DNA from: Acidobacteria bacterium UBA2990
GTDB taxonomy: Bacteria; Acidobacteriota; Vicinamibacteria; Vicinamibacterales; UBA8438
Assembly (NCBI GenBank): GCA_002347025.1
Contig: DEAE01000023.1
Location: 215,053-279,052, forward strand
DNA: 64,000 bases
Reading direction: 5' to 3'
How positions within the stretch are numbered: the first letter of the stretch is position 1; each line of letters opens with the position of its first letter. Below the pieces are notes generated by a model. It did not search any database. It saw nothing but the letters and a program-made list of their open reading frames with translations, and was not told the origin of the DNA. The translations under genes and the position numbers were made by a program. Below, in pieces: positions 18,901-27,234 of the stretch.

Positions 18901-19782
18901 ATGTGGCGGGTTGAATATTGCGTGCCGACGGTCATTATTGTTCTACTGGCTAGCGGAAGCAGCCTAGCAGGGCAACCGAAGCCTGAGGATTCCACGAAAA
19001 CCAATTTAACAGCCGAGGTTATTGTTGAGAGAGCTCTCGAACGAATGGCAGCTCAAGAGGACTCTGGTATCGAGCTGGAGTTCAGCTCTGTGGGTCGTTC
19101 GCGAAACGACTCTATCGACGGCGATGGCAGAGTTACGAAAACAGAGACTGCCGGTTATCTTCGGTATCCAATCGAAGGCTATTTGTATGACGAGGTCACA
19201 GAGAAGGATGGATTGCCTCTCGACGAGAGTGGACTTCGTGAAGAACTGAAACGTAAAGAGAAATTTGCCAGAGAAGCTCGGGCACATGCTGCCCGTGGCG
19301 AAGAGTTTATTTTCAATGAGATGGCGATTGCATTCGACCGAGAATTGATGGTTCGGTACAACACTAGGTTGTCTGGCAATGAGGTGGTGCGGGGCTATTC
19401 CTGTTGGGTAATTGACTTTGAGCCTAAGGATGGTAGGCTGCCTGACAACCGTCGGATGGACAAAGCCTTGAATCGGTCCACAGGAACTCTCTGGATCTCC
19501 AAGAAAGATTTTGGCGTCGTCCGTGTAGCCTTTGAAATGCAAGAACCATTTCGTTATCTGTGGGGACTGGCCGCTTCACTCAGGCATGCCGAGGGTCGAC
19601 TTGATTTCAAGAAAATATCGCCAGGTTTTTGGGCGCCATCGGAATTTAATCTCAGGCTTGATTTGCGAGTCTTTTTTAAGGGGATTCGTCGACACATTCA
19701 GCAAACCTGGAACGATTACGAACTCCTTCCCGTAAGTGCCAATCCTAAGTCGACACACTCAGACGCAAAGACCAATCAGTAG
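18901..19782 (+). CDS. Secreted LolA-like / outer-membrane lipoprotein-sorting-type protein
   Basis: 293 aa from ATG 18901, which has a GGAAAGG box about eight bases upstream (a GTG at 18892 is in frame). A signal peptide ends near S-L-A-G-Q. The helical start (A-E-x-I-V-E-R-A-L-E-R-M-A) followed by antiparallel beta sequence containing W-V-I-D-F-E-P-K and G-T-L-W-I-S-K-K-D-F-G-V-V-R matches the half-barrel of LolA/LolB-like lipid-binding proteins as annotated in Acidobacteria. No enzymatic motif is visible. It lies 146 bases after the DUF1552 gene; same strand, but co-transcription is uncertain. Confidence 0.6.
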   Translation: MWRVEYCVPTVIIVLLASGSSLAGQPKPEDSTKTNLTAEVIVERALERMAAQEDSGIELEFSSVGRSRNDSIDGDGRVTKTETAGYLRYPIEGYLYDEVTEKDGLPLDESGLREELKRKEKFAREARAHAARGEEFIFNEMAIAFDRELMVRYNTRLSGNEVVRGYSCWVIDFEPKDGRLPDNRRMDKALNRSTGTLWISKKDFGVVRVAFEMQEPFRYLWGLAASLRHAEGRLDFKKISPGFWAPSEFNLRLDLRVFFKGIRRHIQQTWNDYELLPVSANPKSTHSDAKTNQ

Positions 19783-20053
19783 CAACCTGTAAGGCTGCAA
19801 ATAAGGAGTAAACCGGTGATGGTTCTCCATACCAGGCTTGGGTGACGTAGGGGAAGGTCTGCTGAGTTGGGAGGCTCGCTCATTGTGGGTCAACAAGGTC
19901 AGCCAGGTTTCTCCATCTTTCAAGAGATCAGGCTTGCGGCAAAGTGCTGATAGAAGGTAGCCGTTACCTCCTTGGACTCAGGGGGAGCCTGAAGCTAGAG
20001 TGTTAACTTTGGAGACGAGGGCCCTCCGTGGCACCGGAATAGAACAGATGAAA

Positions 20054-20072
20054 CTACAAAAATGTAGAACAT
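20054..20072. repeat. Overlapping short inverted repeats upstream of the sigma-54 promoter
   Basis: CTACA/TGTAG with a 4-base centre and ATGT/ACAT with a 3-base centre overlap, about 160-175 bases upstream of the -24 element. The position would suit an enhancer-binding activator, but the sequence does not match the NtrC consensus. Confidence 0.25.
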
Positions 20073-20229
20073 GTATCAAGAAGGACACAAGGTAGTGACT
20101 ATTTCCTCGGAATTGGTAGGGAGTTGATCTGGCCTGCTGGGATTGACGCAACTTGAAAACGGCATAAACCTTTGTGAATTTGAGTTCGCGAAGGGTTTTC
20201 TGTGTTAACAGCCAATGAATTGGGTGATC

Positions 20230-20246
20230 TTGGCACGGATTGTGCA
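20230..20246 (+). promoter_or_regulatory. Sigma-54 (RpoN) promoter of the porin-urt-ure operon
   Basis: TTGGCACG at the -24 element and GTGCA at the -12 element, with the invariant GG and GC exactly ten bases apart (GG at 20232-20233, GC at 20244-20245). This matches the YTGGCACG-N4-TTGCW consensus at all but one base. Transcription should begin near 20257, giving a leader of about 100 bases before the porin start. The genes downstream are all for nitrogen acquisition, the classic use of RpoN. Confidence 0.75.
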
Positions 20247-20355
20247 TGGTTAACTATCAGTTTGTGTTGGGTATGCGTGTTAGCCATGGCCTTGATTGTT
20301 GAGAATTGGTGACAATGAGGCGAATCATGCCATGCCGTTTCGGAAAGGATAGCCT

Positions 20356-21579
20356 GTGTTAATTCATGGATTGCGGAAATGCGTTGTGACTACTGGGGCT
20401 CGGTGGGCTTTTAGTGGCATAGTGGCGATGGGATTTGGGGTTCCACTTGGAGTCTCCACGGTTGATGCCCAGAGTGATCCTGTGCCTGTTACGATTGGGG
20501 CTGGTATGCAGACCAGTTTCATGAATCATAAGCCCGCTGAGGGTGACGCGGTGCAGAACTTTAGGCTTAATAGCCTTCGGTTTTACCTGAATGGTCAAGC
20601 GGCGGACAAGATTAACTTTATGGTCAATACCGACATTAACTATGGCGGTACTTTGTTCGTGTGTCCTGAAGACGGCACTTGTGGCGCCGGATTTGGCAAC
20701 CAGGGCAACGAGGTGCAAATTCTTGACGCAGTGGCCCAGATCGGTATCTCTGACAAGTTTAATATCTGGTTCGGTCGCCACTTGCCTCCAAGTGACCGTG
20801 CGAATCTCCACGGTCCCTACTATTCCCATCACTGGGCCGTCTTCAGCGACAGTATTCAGGACGGCTACCCGTTTATCTTTCAAGGACGCCAGAACGGGGC
20901 CACCTATTGGGGCCAATTCGGGAAGGTGAAGCTATCTGGTGGAGCATATGATGGTTCTTCGACGGGTATTGGCAACAGTAGCACTAACTTGATGACAGCT
21001 GGACGTATTCAAGTAGACTTCTGGGACCCAGAGGCCGGTTACTATCTCAACGGGACCTACTACGGCCAGCGTAATCTTTTGGCCATTGGTCTCGCTGCAC
21101 AAACCCAGGCTGGAGATGTGCAGCCACAAGTCATTGGTAATGATGGAACATTGATCGAATCGATAACTACTAAGACAGCTTCTAGCTTTGATTTTCTACT
21201 TGAGCGCATGACGGGTGGCGGCAGCGCGGTGTCTCTAGAAGCCGAATTGGTTCGCTACGATGGGTTAGGTGGCTACCCGACTATTCCAGGCTCAGCCTAT
21301 CAGACGTTAACAGGCGGCTTTCTACTTGCTGCATACCTGTTCCCTGAGATGTCGGCTCAGGGTCAGTTCGAGATTCTCGCGAAGTATGGCTTGGCGAAGT
21401 TTAGTCAGGACAGGACTGCTTCGTTCCCAAACTTTCAACAGAAGACGACCGAAGTCAACTTGAACTACATCCTTAACGAGTTTAATGCTCGGTTGATGAT
21501 ATTCTTCAAGAAAACCGACTATACGCGGGTTCGTATGGACGACACGCAGGTTGGTGTTGGCCTTCAAATTCAAATGTAA
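20356..21579 (+). CDS. Outer-membrane porin (phosphate-selective porin O/P-like), probable urea entry
   Basis: 407 aa from GTG 20356 (AAAGGA upstream; GTG 20386 is an alternative). A signal peptide ends around D-A-Q-S. The mature part is rich in alternating polar/hydrophobic beta strands with aromatic girdle residues (F-R-L-N-S-L-R-F-Y-L-N-G, I-N-F-M-V-N-T-D-I-N-Y, F-N-I-W-F-G-R), typical of OprO/OprP-like 16-strand porins. A short Cys-containing loop lies near residues 99-107. It is the first gene after the sigma-54 promoter and ends 34 bases before urtA, so it is likely the outer-membrane channel feeding the urea transporter. Specificity for urea is inferred from context only. Confidence 0.75.
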   Translation: MLIHGLRKCVVTTGARWAFSGIVAMGFGVPLGVSTVDAQSDPVPVTIGAGMQTSFMNHKPAEGDAVQNFRLNSLRFYLNGQAADKINFMVNTDINYGGTLFVCPEDGTCGAGFGNQGNEVQILDAVAQIGISDKFNIWFGRHLPPSDRANLHGPYYSHHWAVFSDSIQDGYPFIFQGRQNGATYWGQFGKVKLSGGAYDGSSTGIGNSSTNLMTAGRIQVDFWDPEAGYYLNGTYYGQRNLLAIGLAAQTQAGDVQPQVIGNDGTLIESITTKTASSFDFLLERMTGGGSAVSLEAELVRYDGLGGYPTIPGSAYQTLTGGFLLAAYLFPEMSAQGQFEILAKYGLAKFSQDRTASFPNFQQKTTEVNLNYILNEFNARLMIFFKKTDYTRVRMDDTQVGVGLQIQM

Positions 21580-21613
21580 CCAATCGTGCCCTTTATATAG
21601 ACAGGAGAAAATT

Positions 21614-22912
21614 GTGAAGCTTAAGAATGCATGTTTTACCATCTGTCTCAGCGTGTTGCTTGGCGCCTGCGGCGGTTCCGAAGAGGCAGAGTCAGATGCC
21701 TCCATGGATCCGATTAAAGTCGGTGTTTTGCATTCACTTTCTGGCTCCATGGCGATCAGCGAGACCACGTTGAAGGACACAGTGGAGATGTTGGTTGCCG
21801 ATCAAAACGCAAATGGCGGGTTGCTGGGCCGTCAACTGGAAGCGGTTGTGGTTGATCCGGCATCGGACTGGCCGTTGTTTGCAGAGCGGGCTCGTGAATT
21901 GTTGGAGTCCGAACAGGTAGACGTGGTGTTCGGATGTTGGACATCAGTGTCTCGGAAGTCGGTGCTTCCGGTGTTCGAGGAATTGAATGGGCTGCTGTTT
22001 TACCCGGTCCAGTACGAAGGGGAAGAGTCGTCGAGAAATGTTATCTATACCGGAGCGGCTCCTAATCAACAGGCGATTCCGGCGGTTGACTACTTAATGA
22101 ATGAAGTTGGAATTGAACGGTGGGTGCTGGAAGGTACGGATTATGTGTATCCACGTACGACAAACCGTATTCTTGAGGCTTATCTTAAGCAGCAGGGCGT
22201 TGCAGATGAGGATATTTCGATCAATTACACACCATTTAGCCATTCCGACTGGCAGACCAGAGTCTCCGAGATTAGGGATTTCGGTTCAGAGGGCAAGCCA
22301 ACGGCGGTGGTGTCGACTATCAATGGTGATGCCAACGTCCCCTTCTACCTTGAGCTTGCTAATCAGGAAGTATCAGCTGAAGACATTCCTGTCGTAGCAT
22401 TCTCGGTCGGCGAGGAAGAATTGTCTGGTCTAGATACTGAACCACTTGTTGGACACCTCGCGGCCTGGAATTATTTTCAGAGCATTGAATCCCCTGTGAA
22501 TAGTCAATTCATTTCAAGTTGGCAGCAGCGCATGGGTGCAGACCGGACGACCAACGATCCCATGGAGGCCCACTATATTGGTTTCAATCTATGGACACAG
22601 GCGGTGCAAGCAGCCGGAACAACTGATGTTGATGCTGTCCTAGAGGCCCTGCCTGGTCTTGAAACCCCGAACCTAACTGGCGGAACTGCCACTCTGCTTA
22701 ATAACCATCATCTGACCAAGCCAGTGTTTATTGGTGAGGTTCGAGCTGATGGTCAGTTCGATGTAGTGTGGCAGACAGATGGAACTGTGCCAGGGGATGC
22801 TTGGACTGACTATCTGCCTGGTAGTGAGGACACAGAGGCTGACTGGGTTGAGCTGAATTGTGGAAACTACAACACCCAGACCGGTGTTTGTTCCGGAACA
22901 AACTTTGAATAG
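21614..22912 (+). CDS. urtA: Urea ABC transporter substrate-binding lipoprotein
   Basis: 432 aa from GTG 21614 (AGGAG seven bases upstream; the frame opens at 21551 inside the porin gene). A lipobox L-G-A-C anchors it to a membrane. The family hallmarks are nearly intact: H-S-L-S-G-S-M-A-I-S-E, N-G-G-L-L-G-R, V-V-D-P-A-S-D-W-P-L-F-A, F-G-C-W-T-S-V-S-R-K and the L-F-Y-P-V-Q-Y-E-G-E-E stretch. It binds urea (or short amides) in the periplasm and delivers it to UrtBC. The level of motif conservation makes UrtA much more likely than a branched-chain amino-acid binding protein. Confidence 0.95.
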   Translation: MKLKNACFTICLSVLLGACGGSEEAESDASMDPIKVGVLHSLSGSMAISETTLKDTVEMLVADQNANGGLLGRQLEAVVVDPASDWPLFAERARELLESEQVDVVFGCWTSVSRKSVLPVFEELNGLLFYPVQYEGEESSRNVIYTGAAPNQQAIPAVDYLMNEVGIERWVLEGTDYVYPRTTNRILEAYLKQQGVADEDISINYTPFSHSDWQTRVSEIRDFGSEGKPTAVVSTINGDANVPFYLELANQEVSAEDIPVVAFSVGEEELSGLDTEPLVGHLAAWNYFQSIESPVNSQFISSWQQRMGADRTTNDPMEAHYIGFNLWTQAVQAAGTTDVDAVLEALPGLETPNLTGGTATLLNNHHLTKPVFIGEVRADGQFDVVWQTDGTVPGDAWTDYLPGSEDTEADWVELNCGNYNTQTGVCSGTNFE

Positions 22913-24603
22913 TGCCGAACATCTACACAGAGTCTGATCAAGTGAAAGTATCAATATACGGCGGGTGGTGGCCGAGTCGGCTGCTCCTCGCCGTCTTGTG
23001 TGTCGGGTTGACTGTGCCCGTGTGGGCTCAAATGGATGATGATGAGTTCCGCACTGCAGTAAACAGTCTGGGTGATGGGAATTTCCGAGAAAAGCAAGAG
23101 GTAGCGGGACGCTTGCTCGATAGTGGTCATCCAGGGGTTCGAGCAATTCTGACAGCTTTAATGGACGGGCGCGTCTTTATACGCGATGAGGATTCAACAG
23201 GGTTTATAGTTGAGTCGACGGCTGAAGAATTGTCCGAATTAACATTGATCGATCCGGTGGCTTCTGTGGTGATTGGATCGGCTCCGCGAGGTGAACTAAG
23301 TCGAGTCATTACGAACAACCAACTTCGTCGGTATCTGCGGACTGTCGTTCCAAGGTTTTCTCTAGGCAGTCCTGATGCTGAAATTCGTCTTGATGCGGTG
23401 CAGCAGATCATGCGAGCACTGGATGATTCCGCGATCGAGTTGCTTCGTGGACGAGTGAGCCAGGAAACAGATGAAGATGTGCTGTACGAGATAGATACGG
23501 CCCTAGGGCTGGCAGCCCTCGATGAGGGGGATTCACGGGTCAGACTGGCGGCTGTCGAAACGTTATCAGACCGCTTACATCCTGAAGTGTACAACAGGCT
23601 ATCTGCTTTGGTCGGGCAGACTGAAGATGGAAGTTTCATCGAGCCTAATGCTGATGTGCGTCGAGTTGCAGCGGAGGCTCTGAGTGGAATCGAGCTGGCT
23701 CGTGCATTTTATTCTGTTATTGAAACCGCGTTTTTTGGCCTTAGTCTAGGGTCTGTTTTAGCCTTAGTCGCGATCGGGTTGACCATAACCTTTGGTGTCA
23801 TGGGCGTGATTAACATGGCTCACGGTGAGCTCATGATGCTTGGGGCTTACACGACCTATGTTGTGCAGCTCCTGATGCCGAATTACATAGATCTGTCCCT
23901 TCTAGTAGCTATACCAGCCGCCTTCCTCGTTGCCGGTTCAGCCGGTGTGCTTATTGAACGCTCGATTATTCGTTTTCTTTATGGTCGGCCATTAGAGACA
24001 CTGCTGGCGACCTTTGGTGTTAGTTTGGTATTACAGCAGTTGGTTCGGACAGTCTTCAGTCCCAACAACAGACCGGTTGTTACCCCAACCTGGATGAGTG
24101 GGAGTCTCCAGTTCAACGAAGCGTTTTCGCTCACCTATAATCGACTTTATATCGTGTTAATCTCGCTGGTTGTGTTTGGGGTTCTTTTGCTGGTCCTTAA
24201 GCACACTCGAATCGGTTTAGACATTAGGGCGGTCTCTCAGAATCGCCTTATGGCCAGAGCTTTGGGGGTTCGGAGTCAGTGGGTCGACGCCATGACATTT
24301 GGTCTGGGTTCGGGCATTGCGGGTGTGGCAGGTGTAGCCCTTAGCCAGATTAGCAATGTGGGTCCGAATTTGGGTCAGTCTTATATCATTGATTCTTTTA
24401 TGGTGGTCGTGTTCGGTGGTGTTGGGAATATTTGGGGCACGCTTATAGGTGGGATGTCCCTGGGAATCGTTAATAAGGTTCTAGAACCTTTTGCAGGGGC
24501 TGTTTTAGGAAAGATTTTCGTATTGGTTGCGGTGATCCTGTTTATCCAGCGTCGACCGAAGGGGCTGTTTCCTCAAACGGGTCGGGCGGCAGAGGGCGTG
24601 TGA
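22912..24603 (+). CDS. urtB: Urea ABC transporter permease UrtB with long periplasmic N-terminal domain
   Basis: 563 aa; the GTG start at 22912 overlaps the urtA stop by one base (GTG 22942 is an alternative). A signal-like segment (residues ~22-40) precedes about 200 residues of helical, HEAT-like sequence with V-R-L-A-A-V-E-T-L and V-R-R-V-A-A-E-A-L repeats. The LivH-type permease core with roughly eight membrane segments then follows (V-I-N-M-A-H-G-E-L-M-M-L-G-A-Y; R-A-L-G-V-R). The extended N-terminus is known in long UrtB proteins but its function is not established. It forms the membrane channel with UrtC. Confidence 0.93.
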   Translation: MPNIYTESDQVKVSIYGGWWPSRLLLAVLCVGLTVPVWAQMDDDEFRTAVNSLGDGNFREKQEVAGRLLDSGHPGVRAILTALMDGRVFIRDEDSTGFIVESTAEELSELTLIDPVASVVIGSAPRGELSRVITNNQLRRYLRTVVPRFSLGSPDAEIRLDAVQQIMRALDDSAIELLRGRVSQETDEDVLYEIDTALGLAALDEGDSRVRLAAVETLSDRLHPEVYNRLSALVGQTEDGSFIEPNADVRRVAAEALSGIELARAFYSVIETAFFGLSLGSVLALVAIGLTITFGVMGVINMAHGELMMLGAYTTYVVQLLMPNYIDLSLLVAIPAAFLVAGSAGVLIERSIIRFLYGRPLETLLATFGVSLVLQQLVRTVFSPNNRPVVTPTWMSGSLQFNEAFSLTYNRLYIVLISLVVFGVLLLVLKHTRIGLDIRAVSQNRLMARALGVRSQWVDAMTFGLGSGIAGVAGVALSQISNVGPNLGQSYIIDSFMVVVFGGVGNIWGTLIGGMSLGIVNKVLEPFAGAVLGKIFVLVAVILFIQRRPKGLFPQTGRAAEGV

Positions 24604-25703
24604 AGATCAAGACCAGCCTGTCGGCTTTTTTGTTTTCCGACAAGATGAGTCTCGGTTTTTTGGGGTTACTCGGTGCCCTAGCCATTCTAGCGCCTCTCCT
24701 GAATGTTGTAGTGCCAGAGTCGTCTCCATTTCATTTGTCGAGCTACGTAGTAGGTCTGGTTGGAAAGTACCTCTGCTATGCCATCCTGGCTGTAGCCGTT
24801 GATCTGATCTGGGGATTTTGCGGCATTCTCAGCTTGGGTCATGCTGTTTTTTTCTCTCTTGGCGGTTATGCCATGGGTATGTATCTCATGCGCCAGATTG
24901 GAAGCAGAGGTGTATATGGTCATCCTGTACTTCCAGATTTCATGGTTTTTTTGAATTGGAGTGAATTGCCGTGGTTTTGGTACGGGTTCGACAGGTTTTG
25001 GTTCGCCATGATTATGGTGGCCCTCGTGCCTGCTACTTTGGCTGGGGTGTTCGGCTGGCTTGCCTTTCGCTCTAGAGTAACGGGCGTGTATTTTTCGATA
25101 ATGACCCAAGCGCTCAGCTACGCACTGTTGCTCGCCTTCTTCAGAAATGACATGGGGTTTGGTGGCAACAATGGATTCACAGATTTTAAGGATTTATTAG
25201 GCTTCGATTTGCAAAGTGATGCGACGAGGTCGGCTTTATTGGTAGCGTCTGCCGGTGTCCTTGGGGTGACTTATTGTGCCTGCAGGATGATAGTCGGCTC
25301 GCGAGCTGGAAGGGTCATTCGTTCAATACGTGATGCCGAAAGTAGAACGAGGTTCCTGGGATACCGGGTGGAGACCTATAAGCTCTGGCTCTTTGTCTTT
25401 TCAGCGGTCGTAGCTGGTGTTGCTGGTGCTCTTTATGTGCCTCAGGTGGGAATTATTAACCCCAGCGAATTTGAGCCTATCAACTCTATAGAAGTGGTTA
25501 TTTGGGTGTTGGTTGGTGGACGGGGCACCCTTTATGGGGCTGCTATAGGAGCTGTGTTGGTTAATTACGGCAAGACACTGCTGACTACCCAGCTTCCGGA
25601 AGTATGGCTGTATGTGTTGGGAACAATTTTCATTTGTGTGACGATCTTTCTCCCCAGAGGGCTGGCTGGTTTGCTCAAGCCGGGTTCGAAGACAAGCAAA
25701 TGA
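24600..25703 (+). CDS. urtC: Urea ABC transporter permease UrtC
   Basis: 367 aa from GTG 24600, overlapping the urtB stop by four bases. A LivM-type permease with about nine to ten hydrophobic segments. Conserved W-G-x-x-G-I-L-S-L-G-H near residue 77, G-x-N-G-F-T-D near 190 and R-x-x-E-S-R-x-R-F-L-G-Y near 250 are typical of UrtC. It pairs with UrtB in the inner membrane and is energised by UrtD and UrtE. The start and stop overlaps on both sides show strict translational coupling. Confidence 0.94.
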   Translation: MKIKTSLSAFLFSDKMSLGFLGLLGALAILAPLLNVVVPESSPFHLSSYVVGLVGKYLCYAILAVAVDLIWGFCGILSLGHAVFFSLGGYAMGMYLMRQIGSRGVYGHPVLPDFMVFLNWSELPWFWYGFDRFWFAMIMVALVPATLAGVFGWLAFRSRVTGVYFSIMTQALSYALLLAFFRNDMGFGGNNGFTDFKDLLGFDLQSDATRSALLVASAGVLGVTYCACRMIVGSRAGRVIRSIRDAESRTRFLGYRVETYKLWLFVFSAVVAGVAGALYVPQVGIINPSEFEPINSIEVVIWVLVGGRGTLYGAAIGAVLVNYGKTLLTTQLPEVWLYVLGTIFICVTIFLPRGLAGLLKPGSKTSK

Positions 25704-26536
25704 GTGCACTTCTTTCTCCCAAAGATTCAAGTGGTAGCCGGGAAGTAGGGTGGCAGGAAAAACGTGAGGCTGCCGTTCGTCGCAAGCCGTCCGTCATGCT
25801 TGGAAAGGTGCTTTATCTGGACAAGTTAACTGTCAGCTTTGATGGATTTAAGGCCCTTAACGAGCTAACTCTCCATGTGGATCCAGGTGAGTTGCTTTGC
25901 ATTATTGGGCCGAACGGTGCTGGTAAAACCACAATGATGGATGTAGTGACTGGGAAGACCCGTGCGGACGAAGGGGCGGCTTGGTTTGGCAATGAGATTG
26001 ATTTGTTGGCTTTAACCGAACCGGAGATAGTCCAGGCAGGCATCGGGCGAAAATTCCAGAAACCAACGGTCTTTGAATTTTTGAGTGTGTTTGAAAATCT
26101 TGAACTTGCACTCGCCGATAACAAGTCGCTTTGGCACACGCTTGTGGCTCGGCTAAGTGGCCCTCAGCTCGGGCGTATCGAGGAAGTGCTTGAGATTATC
26201 GGTTTAGTGAACGAGCGCTCAATGACGGCTGGGGCACTTGCTCATGGGCAGAAGCAATGGCTGGAGATTGGGATGCTTCTAATGCAGGAGGCAGACCTAC
26301 TGCTTGTAGATGAACCAGTGGCGGGAATGACGCCCCAAGAGACCGAGCGAACCGGAGAGTTGCTATTGTCGTTGGCAGGCAGGCATTCAGTTGTTGTAGT
26401 GGAGCATGACATGGACTTTGTGCGGTCAATCGCTGGCCGTGTGACGGTTCTTCATGAAGGTCGAGTGATAGCGGAAGGTGACATGGATAAGGTGCAGAAT
26501 AATTCCCAAGTCGTCGAGGTGTACCTGGGAGAATGA
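25700..26536 (+). CDS. urtD: Urea ABC transporter ATP-binding protein UrtD
   Basis: 278 aa from ATG 25700, which overlaps the urtC stop (ATGA); the longer frame from 25604 lies inside urtC. Walker A G-P-N-G-A-G-K-T-T near residue 71, the UrtD-type F-Q-K-P-T-V-F-E, a divergent signature (L-A-H-G-Q-K-Q-W-L-E) and Walker B L-L-L-V-D-E-P-V-A-G are all present. It has an N-terminal extension of about 30 charged residues before the ABC fold. It hydrolyses ATP at the cytoplasmic face of UrtBC. The next gene overlaps by four bases. Confidence 0.94.
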   Translation: MSALLSPKDSSGSREVGWQEKREAAVRRKPSVMLGKVLYLDKLTVSFDGFKALNELTLHVDPGELLCIIGPNGAGKTTMMDVVTGKTRADEGAAWFGNEIDLLALTEPEIVQAGIGRKFQKPTVFEFLSVFENLELALADNKSLWHTLVARLSGPQLGRIEEVLEIIGLVNERSMTAGALAHGQKQWLEIGMLLMQEADLLLVDEPVAGMTPQETERTGELLLSLAGRHSVVVVEHDMDFVRSIAGRVTVLHEGRVIAEGDMDKVQNNSQVVEVYLGE

Positions 26537-27234
26537 ATCTACTTTCGATCCAGGGTCTGAATCAGTCTTATGGGGGTAGCCGAACCCTTTGGGATATCGA
26601 TATAGATGTCCAGGTAGGTTCTCGGATGTGCCTTATGGGACGGAACGGCATGGGCAAGACCACGTTGCTCAAGTGTGTGATGGGCTTGATACCTGTCGTG
26701 TCAGGGCGGATTAAGTATGAAGGGGTTGACCTGCTTGCCGGTCCTGCGGAGAGACGGGCACGGTTAGGCATTGGGTATGTCCCGCAGGGGCGAGAGATAT
26801 TCCCCCAGTTGACGGTGCAGGAGAATCTGGAGGTAGGGCTTGCAGCGCGTCGGGATGGCAGGCGGGAGATACCCGGGCAAGTGTTTGAATTATTTCCAGT
26901 TCTGCAACAAATGCTTGGGCGCCGTGGTGGCGATCTCTCTGGGGGGCAACAGCAGCAATTGGCGATTGGCCGAGCCCTTGTTCTAAGTCCAAAGCTGCTT
27001 ATCTTGGACGAACCAACGGAGGGCCTTCAGCCGAATATCGTTCAAGAGATCGGAGACATCATTATTAAGATCAATAGTGAAGCCGGAGTTACCGTTATGT
27101 TGGTTGAACAAAAGCTCCTGTTTGCTCGGAAAGTAGCCAGCGAGTTTCTTATCCTTGAAAAAGGTCGCTGCGTGGCCGGAGGGGCTATTGATGAGTTAAC
27201 CGACGAACACGTGCGGGAACACTTGGCGGTGTGA
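26533..27234 (+). CDS. urtE: Urea ABC transporter ATP-binding protein UrtE
   Basis: 233 aa; ATG 26533 overlaps the urtD stop. Walker A G-R-N-G-M-G-K-T-T (the UrtE-specific Met), P-Q-G-R-E-I-F-P-Q-L-T-V-Q-E-N-L, signature L-S-G-G-Q-Q-Q-Q-L, and Walker B L-L-I-L-D-E-P-T-E-G-L-Q-P. The Met in the P-loop and E-G-L-Q-P separate UrtE from LivF. It completes the five-gene transporter and overlaps ureD by four bases, joining uptake and hydrolysis in one transcript. Confidence 0.95.
   Translation: MNLLSIQGLNQSYGGSRTLWDIDIDVQVGSRMCLMGRNGMGKTTLLKCVMGLIPVVSGRIKYEGVDLLAGPAERRARLGIGYVPQGREIFPQLTVQENLEVGLAARRDGRREIPGQVFELFPVLQQMLGRRGGDLSGGQQQQLAIGRALVLSPKLLILDEPTEGLQPNIVQEIGDIIIKINSEAGVTVMLVEQKLLFARKVASEFLILEKGRCVAGGAIDELTDEHVREHLAV

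Larger units (their letters stand above)
19783..20355. other. 573-base intergenic region carrying the urea-operon control region
   Basis: No gene is supported here. It contains a sigma-54-type promoter (listed separately). There is a perfect CTACA-N4-TGTAG inverted repeat at 20054-20067 overlapping ATGT-AGA-ACAT at 20062-20072, and an 8-base palindrome TTCGCGAA at 20185-20192. The long upstream stretch suits enhancer-type activator binding, but I could not identify a clear NtrC box. Confidence 0.5.
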
